Source of the DNA: an uncultured Collinsella sp.
Lineage (GTDB): Bacteria > Actinomycetota > Coriobacteriia > Coriobacteriales > Coriobacteriaceae
Direction of reading: 5' to 3'
Assembly: GCA_902468695.1 (NCBI GenBank)
Contig: CABQZS010000067.1
Coordinates: 1-48,116, forward strand
Length of the DNA: 48,116 bases
The notes beneath the pieces are model-generated. The model made no database searches and was not told where the DNA came from. It saw only the letters and a list, made by a program, of their open reading frames with translations. A program made the position numbers and the translations under genes. Within the stretch, counting starts at the first letter, position 1. Each line of letters begins with the position of its first letter. Below, piece by piece: positions 1 through 8,193 of the stretch.

Positions 1-215
1 ACGGCTCCATCATCACCAAAAGCTTTGAGGACCTGGCCGCACTCCACGCGGCAAGCCCCGTGCCCATCGTGGTGGGCGGCGGCGTCAAGACGGCCGACTT
101 GCCGCAGCTCAAGGCCACCGGCGTCGATGGCTTCTTTGCTGTGAGCGCGGTCTGCAGCGCCGATGACCCCTACGCCGCCGCCAAGGAGCTCGTCGACACC
201 TGGCAGCAGGCATAG
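1..215 (+). CDS. TIM-barrel phosphate-binding enzyme, C-terminal fragment (ThiE-like?)
   Basis: Only the last 70 residues are present, read from base 3 to a TAG at 213-215. The fragment has an IVVGGGV strand-and-loop followed by GVDGFFAVSAV and DDPYAAAKEL. That is the pattern of the last two beta/alpha units of phosphate-binding TIM barrels, closest in feel to thiamine-phosphate synthase (TMP-TENI), where GxDGxxVVSAI and DDPxxAAxxL are usual. Hexulose-phosphate synthase-like or other barrels of this superfamily are also possible because the N-terminal substrate residues lie outside the window. The gene is followed by a strong hairpin shared with the convergent patatin gene. Confidence 0.5.
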   Translation, partial: GSIITKSFEDLAALHAASPVPIVVGGGVKTADLPQLKATGVDGFFAVSAVCSADDPYAAAKELVDTWQQA

Positions 216-259
216 GCTCAGGCCGAGCAACTGATTCGCGGCCTCATATCTTCAGCAAT

Positions 260-305
260 GGAAAGCGCATCCCGGTTCGAACGCCCATTCCGGGATGCGC
301 TTTCC
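260..305. terminator. Bidirectional hairpin between convergent genes
   Basis: A perfect 16-bp inverted repeat (arms 260-275 and 290-305) with a 14-nt loop lies between the convergent TIM-barrel and patatin genes. There is no clear T tract. The position argues for a shared terminator. Confidence 0.65.
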
Positions 306-316
306 GCATGCGACCC

Positions 317-1186
317 TTACCCCGCCAGATACGCTTCCAGCGCCGGCAAGGTCGCCTCCGCATCGCGGCGACCAATCTGGTAGATGCGCTCAAGTTCATC
401 GGGCTCGCGACACAGCGACGGCACCTTCACCGATTCGCTCGGCCGCACCACAAAGATCTCGCCGGCAGCCTCGCGACGTGCCAGGTCATCGAGCGTGGCA
501 TTGTAGACCTCATGCCGATGCTCAAGCGCTGCGACAAACTCCGGATAGTGACGGAACACGCGACGCAGCATGGGCATCACGCTGTTGGGCTGCTTCACAA
601 AGCCCGCCGGCTGCGTGAGCACCACGATATTGCGGTCATACCCCTGCGCAAACAGCCATGCACTGGGAATAGAATCGGCCACGCCGCCATCCAGGTACTT
701 GCGGCCCTCAATGGCGACGGGACGCGTCGCCACGGGAATTGCCGACGACGCCCGGATCCACTCGATATCGCGCTCATCGCCATAGGGCAGGTCGTGATAG
801 ACGGCCTTGCCCGTCTCGATATCGGTACACACGCACGTAAATCGCATGGGGCAGGCGCGATATGCTTCCAAGTCGATGGGATCACGCTCGATAGGCACCT
901 CGTGATAAGCAAAGTCGGCATTGAACATATCACCGGTTCGCAGCCAGCTGGTCACGCTCGCATAGCGCTTGTCGGCGCAATAGGCCTTGTTATAGCGAAT
1001 GGCGCGGCCAATCTGGCGCGATTTAAAGTTGTAGCCAAACGCCGCGCCCGCCGAGACACCCACCATATGGTCGCAAGTTAAGCCGTGCTCCATCCAAACG
1101 TCGAGCACGCCCGCCGTATACATACCGCGGTAGCCGCCTCCCTCGAGTGCCAGCCCCACCGTGCGCGTCGTATCCGGCTGTGCCAT
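317..1186 (-). CDS. Patatin-like phospholipase / acyl hydrolase
   Basis: A 289-residue patatin-family serine hydrolase that probably cleaves acyl chains from lipids. The family hallmarks are all present: the glycine-rich oxyanion loop EGGGYRG (15-21), the nucleophile elbow GVSAG with Ser45, and the catalytic-dyad Asp166 in LDGGV. No signal peptide or membrane helix is seen, so it should be cytoplasmic or peripheral. The start is ATG at 1184-1186, preceded by GGAG at a suitable distance. A likely -10 (TATACT on the minus strand, 1223-1228) lies about 40 bp upstream. It resembles the YjjU/RssA-type bacterial patatins of about 290 residues. The substrate cannot be told from sequence. Confidence 0.88.
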   Translation of the reverse strand: MAQPDTTRTVGLALEGGGYRGMYTAGVLDVWMEHGLTCDHMVGVSAGAAFGYNFKSRQIGRAIRYNKAYCADKRYASVTSWLRTGDMFNADFAYHEVPIERDPIDLEAYRACPMRFTCVCTDIETGKAVYHDLPYGDERDIEWIRASSAIPVATRPVAIEGRKYLDGGVADSIPSAWLFAQGYDRNIVVLTQPAGFVKQPNSVMPMLRRVFRHYPEFVAALEHRHEVYNATLDDLARREAAGEIFVVRPSESVKVPSLCREPDELERIYQIGRRDAEATLPALEAYLAG

Positions 1187-1222
1187 GCGACCATCTCCGT
1201 CCCCACAAATTCAAACGGAACA

Positions 1223-1228
1223 AGTATA
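1223..1228 (-). promoter_or_regulatory. Candidate -10 box of the patatin gene
   Basis: TATACT on the minus strand, about 40 bp upstream of the patatin start. No good -35 is visible at 17 bp, so the assignment rests on the -10 and its position. Confidence 0.35.
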
Positions 1229-1314
1229 CCCGTCAACATATACCGTCCCAGTCGCATTTTTATCGAACATCGCATCGTCGCGCTGCCGCTTGTCGAATAA
1301 TAGCCGCCCACAGT

Positions 1315-1611
1315 ATGCGCACCCATATCCCCGCACTCGAGGAAAGCGGCTTTGTGGTGACGCTCGACAAGTACATTTGGCAGATTGTGCCCGTCGACGG
1401 CGATCATGACCGCAGCACGCAGATCATTTCATCGATGCTCGAAATGGCGCAGTCGCTCCATCTGCCCGTCGTGGTCGAAGGCGTCGAGACAAATGAGCAG
1501 GCGAACATGCTACGGCAAATGGGCGCCCGCTACGCTCAGGGCTTCCTCTACTACCGCCCCATGCCGGTGAAGGATTTTGAGGCATTGCTCGATGGTGGCA
1601 ATAACAACTGA
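1315..1611 (+). pseudogene. Remnant of an EAL-domain c-di-GMP phosphodiesterase
   Basis: The frame reads HIPALEESGFVVTLDKYIWQ, typical of the helix following the EAL motif. It then jumps directly to a D-rich linker and the C-terminal end of an EAL domain (LPVVVEGVET, QGFLYYRPMP). The EAL motif itself, the NLS and EITE strands and the DDFG loop are all missing, so the metal site cannot form. About 90 middle residues and all N-terminal sequence have been lost relative to a normal domain of about 240 residues. There is no convincing ribosome site at the ATG at 1315. It sits directly upstream of a diguanylate cyclase and is probably the tail of a former GGDEF-EAL gene. Confidence 0.75.
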
Positions 1612-1669
1612 TACGCTCGCGCGCAAAACGCCACCGTCGAAGGGGGCATTTGTCTCCATTAGCTAACTT

Positions 1670-1700
1670 ATATCCCCAATTCAAACCGAATTGGGGATAT
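1670..1700. terminator. Perfect 13-bp inverted repeat upstream of the GGDEF gene
   Basis: Arms at 1670-1682 (ATATCCCCAATTC) and 1688-1700 with loop AAACC. It could terminate transcription from the EAL remnant or act as an operator for the diguanylate cyclase that starts 39 bp later. No T tract follows. Confidence 0.45.
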
Positions 1701-1738
1701 GATACAAACCGTTGTTCCGCCCAAGGAGGTTATCCATC

Positions 1739-3268
1739 ATGAACGAGTCATATCGCCTGGGCGAGCAATCGATTATTGCCTATCTTCAGCGACTTGCGAA
1801 CGGCGTCTCGACCGCTGAACTCGATGTTGCCGCGCTGCCTGCTGAGCTACGCGCCGTTGGTGAGCAACTGCAAAAGACGCATGCCATCCTGCAACAAGAG
1901 CGCCAGCTGCTTGAGCGCAACGCCTATATCGATCCGCTCACCAACTTGGGCAACCGCAACGGATTCGACCGTCACGTCGAGCAACTCTGGCGCAAAGGCG
2001 ACCTCTTCACCTGCGCCTATATTGACATCGACCATCTCAAGCATTGCAACGATAGGTTTGGCCACGCCGAAGGCAATCGCTATATTCTGAGCATCTGCCG
2101 CACGCTCTCCGAAACCATGGAGCACGATGAGATGCTGTTCCGTATCGGTGGAGACGAGTTTGTGCTCATCTCGCCCTCCGCAAACGAGATTGAACTCGAG
2201 CAGCGCTTGGAGCAGGTGCGTACCAGGCTGGTCGAGGCAAGCTCAGGTGGCAAGGCGCCCATGATCGGTAGCTTTAGCTTTGGCTGCTCGCGCGTCGATC
2301 CACTTGCTGGCGACACGCGTCGCCAGATGACGATGGATGCCGATCGCAAGATGTATCGCTATAAGCTTATGCATCGTGTGCAGCAACCGAAAGACGATGA
2401 CGCGCCGCAACGCCCAATCATCGATCAGCTTCCCTGCAACGACCGGGTGTTCCAAGCGATCTCCATGAGCTCCGAGACGCGCTATCCGTTTATCCTCAAT
2501 CTCGATACGGGAGAATCGCAATGGTCGGTTAACGCCGTGCGCGATTTTGACCTGCCCTCCCAGCACCCTTTTAACTCACTCGACATGTGGCTCGCCCGCG
2601 TTCATCCCGAGGACCGCGACAACGTACGTGCCGAGCTCGACATGGTGATAAACGGCACGTGGCACTTCCACTACATGCAGTATCGCGTAATGGATGCCAC
2701 CGGAAAATACGTGCTTTGCGACTGCACGGGCTACCGCTTGGACGGCACCGATACCGAGCCCGGCATGTATGTGGGCATTATCATCAACCGAAGCTTGGCA
2801 GATACGACCGATTCCGTGACCGGCTTGGGCGATATTCACGCCCTGGTCAACGCCATTGGCGAAATGCGTCGCGTGGCGCGCAAGGCTGGTTTGATCGCCA
2901 TCAAAATCGACGATATCGCTCAGGTCAATGCCCGCTTTGGCTTTGATGCGGGCGACCGCGTTTTGGCAGAAAGCGCCGCCTGCCTCATGGAATGCTCGCG
3001 CGGCAAGGGTCGCCTGTTCCGCTCGACGGGGCCGACGTTCGCGGCGCTTTTCGACGACTTTGATCCCGAAGAGACCGACGCAATCGCAGAAGAAATCGAG
3101 CGGTTCCTGGGTTCTCCTGTGCTCATCGGCTCGCTTGAATATCAGCCACCCATTCGTGTGGCGACACTTCATCTGGACGCTGTCGATCGACAGCCCGTTT
3201 CCATTTTGAACGAGCTCAAAGCGCGGCTTAAAGAGGCGCCGCAAGTACCGGGCACCAAGCTGGACTAG
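1739..3268 (+). CDS. Diguanylate cyclase, GGDEF-PAS-degenerate GGDEF
   Basis: Predicted to make c-di-GMP from two GTP. The start is ATG 1739, nine bases after AAGGAGG (1723-1729); an in-frame upstream start at 1712 lacks a site. The 509-residue protein has a helical N-terminus, a GGDEF domain (about 60-210) with intact GGDEF at 137-141, a PAS-like segment (about 240-350), and a second GGDEF fold (about 360-495) whose signature is TGPTF at 430-434 and cannot be catalytic. The inhibitory I-site RxxD before the active GGDEF is replaced by EHDE, so product inhibition at that site is unlikely. No membrane segments are seen. A strong hairpin follows. The second domain may bind GTP or act as a dimerisation module. 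Confidence 0.88.
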   Translation: MNESYRLGEQSIIAYLQRLANGVSTAELDVAALPAELRAVGEQLQKTHAILQQERQLLERNAYIDPLTNLGNRNGFDRHVEQLWRKGDLFTCAYIDIDHLKHCNDRFGHAEGNRYILSICRTLSETMEHDEMLFRIGGDEFVLISPSANEIELEQRLEQVRTRLVEASSGGKAPMIGSFSFGCSRVDPLAGDTRRQMTMDADRKMYRYKLMHRVQQPKDDDAPQRPIIDQLPCNDRVFQAISMSSETRYPFILNLDTGESQWSVNAVRDFDLPSQHPFNSLDMWLARVHPEDRDNVRAELDMVINGTWHFHYMQYRVMDATGKYVLCDCTGYRLDGTDTEPGMYVGIIINRSLADTTDSVTGLGDIHALVNAIGEMRRVARKAGLIAIKIDDIAQVNARFGFDAGDRVLAESAACLMECSRGKGRLFRSTGPTFAALFDDFDPEETDAIAEEIERFLGSPVLIGSLEYQPPIRVATLHLDAVDRQPVSILNELKARLKEAPQVPGTKLD

Positions 3269-3272
3269 CGTT

Positions 3273-3317
3273 GTGGGGCGCGCTGTGAAACACGAGCCGT
3301 TTCACATCGCGCCCCAC
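3273..3317. terminator. Hairpin after the diguanylate cyclase
   Basis: GTGGGGCGCG (3273-3282) pairs with CGCGCCCCAC (3308-3317), and an inner TGTGAAAC/GTTTCACA stem extends it. It lies five bases after the stop of the cyclase gene. Confidence 0.7.
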
Positions 3318-3379
3318 GCCATCTACCCTCTCGTGCGATAATCCTCCGCAGAAGTCACCGACAGCAGAGGGAGTTTGTG

Positions 3380-4003
3380 ATGAAGGTTCTTTTGGTCAAT
3401 GGCAGTCCCAAGGCAAGCGGCAACACCGCCCGCGCACTCGCTGAGGTCGCCGAGCAGCTCAATACCGAAGGCATTGATACCGAGGTGTTTCAGCTGGGCG
3501 CCAAGCCCATTCGCGACTGCATCGGCTGCGGTCAGTGCGGCAAACTTGGCGGTCGCTGTACCTTTGACGACGACGTGGTGAACGAGCTGATCGCTGCCGC
3601 TGAACAGGCCGACGGTTTTGTCTTTGGCTCGCCCGTCTACTACGCGCACCCCAGCGGCCGCATCCTTTCGGCCCTCGATCGCGCCTTCTATGCAGGCGGG
3701 CATGCCTTTGAGCACAAACCCGGCGCCGCAGTCGCCGTCGCCCGTCGCGGCGGCACGTCGACCACCTTCGATGTGCTCAACAAGTACTTCACCATTAACC
3801 AGATGCCCGTGGTCGCCTCCACGTACTGGAACAACGTGTTTGGCCGCGTGCCCGGCGACGCCGATGGGGACGCCGAGGGCCTTGCCACCATGCGAAACAT
3901 CGGCAAGAACATGGCCTGGCTCCTGCGCTGCATCGAGGCAGGTCAGGCCGCCGGTATCAACGCGCCCGAAGCCGATCGCGCAACGACCAACTTCATTCGA
4001 TAG
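3380..4003 (+). CDS. Flavodoxin-family NAD(P)H-dependent FMN oxidoreductase
   Basis: A 207-residue flavodoxin-fold reductase. The FMN phosphate loop is NGSPKASGNT near the N-terminus, and GSPVYYAHPSG forms the second flavin-binding loop. A cysteine cluster CIGCGQC plus a nearby GGRC is typical of the iron-sulfur-flavoprotein-like branch of this family, so an extra Fe-S cluster or redox disulfide is possible. ATG 3380 is preferred over the GTG at 3377 because the GAGGGAG site at 3367-3373 then has a six-base spacer. The next gene starts 12 bases downstream, suggesting one transcript. Confidence 0.85.
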   Translation: MKVLLVNGSPKASGNTARALAEVAEQLNTEGIDTEVFQLGAKPIRDCIGCGQCGKLGGRCTFDDDVVNELIAAAEQADGFVFGSPVYYAHPSGRILSALDRAFYAGGHAFEHKPGAAVAVARRGGTSTTFDVLNKYFTINQMPVVASTYWNNVFGRVPGDADGDAEGLATMRNIGKNMAWLLRCIEAGQAAGINAPEADRATTNFIR

Positions 4004-4015
4004 AGCGGCGGGGCC

Positions 4016-4357
4016 ATGACTATTCAAATCTTCGGGACTAAGAAGTCGTTCGACACCAAGAAAGCGCAGCGTTTCTTCAAAGAACGCCGCATTAAGGTGC
4101 AGTTTATTGACCTTAAGGAAAAGGAGATGAGCAAAGGCGAGCTCACGAGCGTGATGCAGGCGGTCGGCGGCATCGACAAGCTGCTCAACCCCAAGGCTAA
4201 GGACGAGGAGACGCTCGCGCTCATCCAGCACCTCACCCCTAGCCAGCGCTTCGATAAACTGCTCGAGAATCAGCAGGTTCTAGCCGAGCCCATCGTGCGC
4301 AACGGCAAAAAGGCCACCGTCGGTTATTGCCCCGATGTATGGGGAGCCTGGGAGTAG
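4016..4357 (+). CDS. ArsC/Spx-family protein lacking the active-site cysteine
   Basis: A 113-residue protein with the ArsC/Spx/YffB thioredoxin-like fold: FGTKKSFDTKKA at the N-terminus, LKEKEMSKGEL, and AEPIVRNGKKATVGY at the C-terminus, as in arsenate-reductase-like proteins. The position that normally holds the redox cysteine (GxxxCDTxxKA) reads KKSFDTKKA, and the protein has only one cysteine, close to the C-terminus (GYCPD). Classical arsenate reduction therefore looks impossible. It is 12 bases after the flavin reductase and may be co-transcribed with it. A regulatory Spx-like or vestigial role is an open question. Confidence 0.8.
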   Translation: MTIQIFGTKKSFDTKKAQRFFKERRIKVQFIDLKEKEMSKGELTSVMQAVGGIDKLLNPKAKDEETLALIQHLTPSQRFDKLLENQQVLAEPIVRNGKKATVGYCPDVWGAWE

Positions 4358-4443
4358 CCTGTGTTATTTGCCGGCGCGTGGGTATAAGAGCAGGCGTTTG
4401 GCATATGATTCAACTGTAAGCCATGTCTAACAAAGGAGGGCAC

Positions 4444-5574
4444 ATGCCCAACAAACCCGTGAAGATCATCATGCTTACCGGATACCTCGGTGCCGGCAAG
4501 ACCACGCTGCTCAACCACATCCTCGCTAACGACGGCGGCATCCGCGCCGCCGTGATCGTCAACGATATCGGCGAGATCAATGTCGACGCTAGCCTTATCG
4601 CCGACGGCGGCCTGTCCGAGACCGACGACCTCATCCCGCTCACCAACGGCTGCATCTGCTGCACGCTTTCGGATGACCTGGCCAACCAGCTGCAGGGCAT
4701 CGCCGATTCGGGCGACTTCGATTACATCATCATCGAGGCCTCGGGCATTTGCGAGCCTATCCCCATCGCCTACACCATCTCGAGCTTCTGCGACGAGGCC
4801 AAGGTGGGCGGCGAGCCTAAGCTTGCGCTCGACAACATCGTGGCCGTGGTCGACTGCGCCCGCATGTACGACGAGTTCAACGGCGGTCGCGACCTGCTGG
4901 CCGAGGATATCGACGAGGACGACATCGAAAGCCTGCTCATCCAGCAGATCGAGTTCTGCTCCACGCTGATCCTCAACAAGACCGATACCGTGAGTCCTGA
5001 GCAGATCGCCGAGCTCAAGGCCATCGTGCGCAGCTTGCAGAAGGACGCCGTGATCGTCGAGGCCCAAAACGGCGAGGTCCCCATGGAGGAGCTGCTCGAT
5101 ACCGACCGCTTCGACTTTATGCGCGCCTACAACTCCGCCGCCTGGATCGAGGCCATGGAGCATCCCGAGGAGCACGACGACCCCGAGGTGCTCGAGTACG
5201 ACATCGAGACCTTTGTGTACTCGCGCCGCAAGCCGTTTGACCTGCAGAAGTTCACCGATTTTGTTGAGCAGGAGTGGCCCGACGAGGTCATCCGCGTCAA
5301 GGGTCCGCTGTGGCAGACCGGCGATCCGGACATGTGCTACATGTTCGAGCAGGCCGGCCACCAGATGCGCCTGATGGAGAACGGTCTGTTCGTTGACTCC
5401 GCGCCCGAGGGCGAGAAGCAGAAGATCATCGACGAGAACCCCGAGATCATGCAGATTTGGAACGACGAGACGGGCGACCGCATGACGAGCCTGTGCATCA
5501 TCGGCCGTCACATGGACAAGGATGCGCTCATCGCCTCCCTCGATGCCTGCCTGACCGACTGGCACCGCGCCTAG
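4444..5574 (+). CDS. CobW/COG0523-family GTPase, putative metallochaperone
   Basis: A G3E-family GTPase of 376 residues that probably delivers a metal (Zn, Co or Ni) to a client protein. Walker A is GYLGAGKT (13-20). The diagnostic NGCICC metal-binding CxCC motif follows, with IIIEASGICEP as switch-II region and LNKTDTV as guanine-specificity motif. A CobW C-terminal domain (VYSRRKPFDLQKF onward) is present. The start at 4444 follows AGGAGG (4434-4439) closely; an in-frame ATG at 4423 has no site. A rho-independent terminator follows. The metal cannot be read from sequence because no histidine-rich tail or metal-regulator site is present. Confidence 0.87.
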   Translation: MPNKPVKIIMLTGYLGAGKTTLLNHILANDGGIRAAVIVNDIGEINVDASLIADGGLSETDDLIPLTNGCICCTLSDDLANQLQGIADSGDFDYIIIEASGICEPIPIAYTISSFCDEAKVGGEPKLALDNIVAVVDCARMYDEFNGGRDLLAEDIDEDDIESLLIQQIEFCSTLILNKTDTVSPEQIAELKAIVRSLQKDAVIVEAQNGEVPMEELLDTDRFDFMRAYNSAAWIEAMEHPEEHDDPEVLEYDIETFVYSRRKPFDLQKFTDFVEQEWPDEVIRVKGPLWQTGDPDMCYMFEQAGHQMRLMENGLFVDSAPEGEKQKIIDENPEIMQIWNDETGDRMTSLCIIGRHMDKDALIASLDACLTDWHRA

Positions 5575-5613
5575 GTTTATCCAAGCGGGCATTTTTCCGC
5601 CCACGTAACCGCC

Positions 5614-5648
5614 AAACCACCACGAAGGTGCCCTTCGTGGTGGTTTTT
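5614..5648 (+). terminator. Rho-independent terminator
   Basis: AAACCACCACGAAG pairs with CTTCGTGGTGGTTT and runs into a T tract. It lies between the CobW-type gene and trmL. Confidence 0.88.
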
Positions 5649-5669
5649 CGTTCTGAGCCAAGGAGATTC

Positions 5670-6269
5670 ATGTTCAACATTGTGCTGTATGCGCCCGAGA
5701 TTCCGGCCAATACGGGCAATATCGGCCGTACCTGCGTGGTCACCGGCGCCCATCTGCATCTGGTGGAGCCACTGGGCTTTTCACTCGACGACAAAACGGT
5801 ACGTCGCGCCGGTCTGGGCTACTGGCAAAACTTGGACGTGACAACCTATGCCAGCTGGAAGGATTTCCTTGCGCGCAACGGCCTCTCCCCTACCGACGAG
5901 CGTCTGCATCTGCTGACCAAAAAGGCGCGCAGAACCTATGCGCAAAGCACCTACCGCGACGGTGACTATTTGGTCTTTGGCAGCGAGAGCTCGGGTATTC
6001 CCGAGCCGCTGCTTGCCGCGGCGCCCGAGCGTTGCGAGCGCATCCCGATGCTGCGCGATTGCGACTCACTCGATAACGCCGAGGCTTGGGAAGCCCACGA
6101 GGAATCGCTGGGGCATACCGAGGACAGCCACGAAGCCATCCTTCAACAGGATATCTGCGGCAACTTCGTCAATCCCGACGACTACCGCATCAGCGCCCTC
6201 AACCTCTCCAACAGCGCCGCCATCGTCCTCTACGAAGCTCTGCGCCAAACAGGCTTTCCGGGAATGTGA
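5670..6269 (+). CDS. trmL: tRNA (cytidine(34)-2'-O)-methyltransferase
   Basis: A SPOUT-class enzyme that methylates the wobble ribose of certain tRNAs. It begins FNIVLYAPEIPANTGNIGRTC, the TrmL signature, and contains HLVEPLGFSLDDKTVRRAGLGYW, FGSESSGIPE and the C-terminal ALNLSNSAAIVLYEALRQ knot. The start is ATG 5670, five bases after AAGGAG. At 199 residues it is longer than the usual 155 or so, because about 40 acidic residues (starting RDCDSLDNAEAW) are inserted between IPM and the knot. Its last codon and stop (ATG TGA) fall inside a palindromic repeat element. Confidence 0.92.
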   Translation: MFNIVLYAPEIPANTGNIGRTCVVTGAHLHLVEPLGFSLDDKTVRRAGLGYWQNLDVTTYASWKDFLARNGLSPTDERLHLLTKKARRTYAQSTYRDGDYLVFGSESSGIPEPLLAAAPERCERIPMLRDCDSLDNAEAWEAHEESLGHTEDSHEAILQQDICGNFVNPDDYRISALNLSNSAAIVLYEALRQTGFPGM

Positions 6270-6311
6270 CAAAGGGACTGTCTCGTTGTCATATCGGACA
6301 ATTGTCACATT
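6263..6311. repeat. 3'-end palindromic element, diverged copy
   Basis: AATGTGACAA at the left end pairs with TTGTCACATT at the right; the interior carries AAAGGGACTGTC. The trmL stop codon TGA (6267-6269) is part of the left arm. It is related to the copies at 14055-14087 and 44443-44469. Confidence 0.65.
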
Positions 6312-6335
6312 GACACCCTTCAAACGAGATCAGAG

Positions 6336-6376
6336 ATGCCCGCTATTGCAACGTAAGGCATCGCGATAGCGGGCAT
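6336..6376. terminator. Bidirectional hairpin between convergent genes
   Basis: Arms ATGCCCGCTAT (6336-6346) and ATAGCGGGCAT (6366-6376) are perfectly complementary. It lies between trmL and the convergent DUF4230-like gene. Confidence 0.6.
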
Positions 6377-6412
6377 TCAACTGAATCAGTAATTTGATTT
6401 CAAAGGTAGATA

Positions 6413-7060
6413 TTAATCTTCGAATTCGACATTGACCCTTACGTCTGGACCACAGAACGTCGACACCTGCTTTTTCACCAGTTTTACTGCACGTTCATCA
6501 GATTTTTCCAGCATGCCACTTTCTTGAACCTTTTGCCTCTGGTCCTTATCAGCCTGCTGAAGCAATTTATTTAAATCGTCCGTACTGACCTGATTCCAAT
6601 TAAGAAAACCATTGTCCTCAACGTATTTTTTAAGCGAGTTCGGATCCGTTGACAACGTCACGATCTCGGAATGCGGAAGCGTAACATTAACAGATTTTAT
6701 TACCGACTCGTTGTTTTTCGAACGATGGACTTTGACCTTCAGGTTCTCATCGTCTACGTTCAAGCCGATATCCGCCTTACCATCGATGGTCGCTACATAT
6801 CGCTTAGTAGTAAATGGGTTGTTAAAACCAAACGGATTCCCCGCATCGTCAATATATAGAACCTGAGTAAAATCGTATTCGTAGGTAAGCAACTTCGTTA
6901 CCGGCTTAATTTCTTCCCGAATCGAATCATCGCTTATAACGGTCTGATCGCGCGTCAACCACAGGTACACGCAGCCGCCGCAAGCTGCAATCAAGCCTAA
7001 CGCCAATAGGGCGACAATTATCTTCTGGCCAATTGTTTTAAACGGATTGGAAACGCTCAT
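6413..7060 (-). CDS. DUF4230-like membrane-anchored protein
   Basis: A 215-residue protein with one N-terminal membrane helix (about 14-35, IVALLALGLIAACGGCVYLWL) and an outward-facing remainder. The pattern KLLTYEYDFTQVLYI, IDGKADIGLNVDDENLKV and VNVTLPHSEIV resembles DUF4230, a family of unknown function. The C-terminal third is rich in charged residues and probably helical. The gene is visibly AT-richer than its neighbours, as is the next gene, which points to acquisition. No ribosome site of note was seen at the ATG. Confidence 0.65.
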   Translation of the reverse strand: MSVSNPFKTIGQKIIVALLALGLIAACGGCVYLWLTRDQTVISDDSIREEIKPVTKLLTYEYDFTQVLYIDDAGNPFGFNNPFTTKRYVATIDGKADIGLNVDDENLKVKVHRSKNNESVIKSVNVTLPHSEIVTLSTDPNSLKKYVEDNGFLNWNQVSTDDLNKLLQQADKDQRQKVQESGMLEKSDERAVKLVKKQVSTFCGPDVRVNVEFED

Positions 7061-7226
7061 TTAGCCCTTGTCCTCCAGTTGTCCTCAGGGTAATTACGGA
7101 CTCAATTCATTTATATTGGGTTTTGATGTCAACCAATTCAGAAAGGAAGGACTTAAATCCAACATAATATAAATACATATTCATACGTTAATTTAATACC
7201 TATTCTGCTGCACGTAACTTTAGAAA

Positions 7227-7261
7227 GATTGGGGCACAGACCATAGGCCGGCACCCCAATC
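7227..7261 (-). terminator. Hairpin downstream of the secreted-protein gene
   Basis: GATTGGGG (7227-7234) pairs with CCCCAATC (7254-7261). On the minus strand it is followed by TTTCT. It lies in the AT-rich 248-bp gap between two minus-strand genes; nothing else was recognised in that gap. Confidence 0.5.
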
Positions 7262-7308
7262 CATACATAGGCATCATAACGCGTTGATCATTCAATCATA
7301 TGCGCACG

Positions 7309-8193
7309 TTAATCAACTGAAACGCTGACGTCCATCCGCTGATCTCGATCGCTATATCCGATCATCAGTTCCCGTCCCTTTTTATCCTTTGCGCAAAAAC
7401 TGCTGTCATACGAATATTCGATGTCCTTGTATCCCTTTTTCTTGCAAGCTTTGATGTATTTGTCGTACCCATCATGATCGATGCCAAATGCGACAAACGA
7501 AAGGCAGTCTTTTTCGTCTAACGACGTATAAACGATAGGGCAGTCAGGCTTCGGCAAGGATTTTGCAAGGGCTTTTGTTGGCCAGTCATACGCCTTGACA
7601 CCGCCCTTTGATGAAGTCGTATAGGTTTTCGACTTGAAACTATAGTACTCGAGATATATCTTTCCATCGCCGCCTAGATAGGCAATAGTCGCCACTGAAG
7701 GCTCCATCAGGTCATATTGATTCTGCTGGGCATTGGCGACATAGTCACCATGGGTAATGCACGGAACGCTATCAACCGATTCTCGCTTCTCGACGATTCG
7801 CTGGCTATCCGCCGTTATTTTTAGCGTTGAATAATCGTGCGCAGCCTCTTCCTCATCAAAAACGTCAGTAAACAGAAGTTTCTGTTCGTCAGTCAACTCC
7901 CCTTTCGGCTCAAACTGAATAGTGAACTGAGCAATATCGAAGCTCGATTTATTGTCATATTCAAATGTCATCATCTCGACGCCATCAACAACGCCTTCTG
8001 AGACACTCCAGTTTAGTTGATCGATTTTTACTGAATCCTTCTTACCTGGCTTTGGCTTCTTTCCACTTTTCTTAGTCGCTGCGAATGCGCATGTCGGACT
8101 CCAGCCGCGACCCGTAATTCCGAGTGGTAGAGAAATGCCGATTAGCGCCGCCGCGATAAAAGCCAGAACTGCCGTAAATAACTTTTTCTTCAT
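7309..8193 (-). CDS. Secreted protein of unknown function
   Basis: A 294-residue protein not recognised as a member of a named family. It has a signal peptide (MKKKLFTAVLAFIAAALIG... ending near CAFA-ATKK), then a lysine-rich linker and a beta-rich body. The segment FEYDNKSSFDIAQFTIQF looks like an Ig-like or FxLYD-type extracellular fold, and the C-terminus has a lysine/tyrosine-rich repeat-like region ending ISVSVD-type beta strands. Composition is AT-rich relative to the chromosome. Together with the DUF4230-like gene downstream it forms an acquired-looking pair of surface proteins beside a serine recombinase. A cell-envelope role is only an inference. Confidence 0.6.
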   Translation of the reverse strand: MKKKLFTAVLAFIAAALIGISLPLGITGRGWSPTCAFAATKKSGKKPKPGKKDSVKIDQLNWSVSEGVVDGVEMMTFEYDNKSSFDIAQFTIQFEPKGELTDEQKLLFTDVFDEEEAAHDYSTLKITADSQRIVEKRESVDSVPCITHGDYVANAQQNQYDLMEPSVATIAYLGGDGKIYLEYYSFKSKTYTTSSKGGVKAYDWPTKALAKSLPKPDCPIVYTSLDEKDCLSFVAFGIDHDGYDKYIKACKKKGYKDIEYSYDSSFCAKDKKGRELMIGYSDRDQRMDVSVSVD

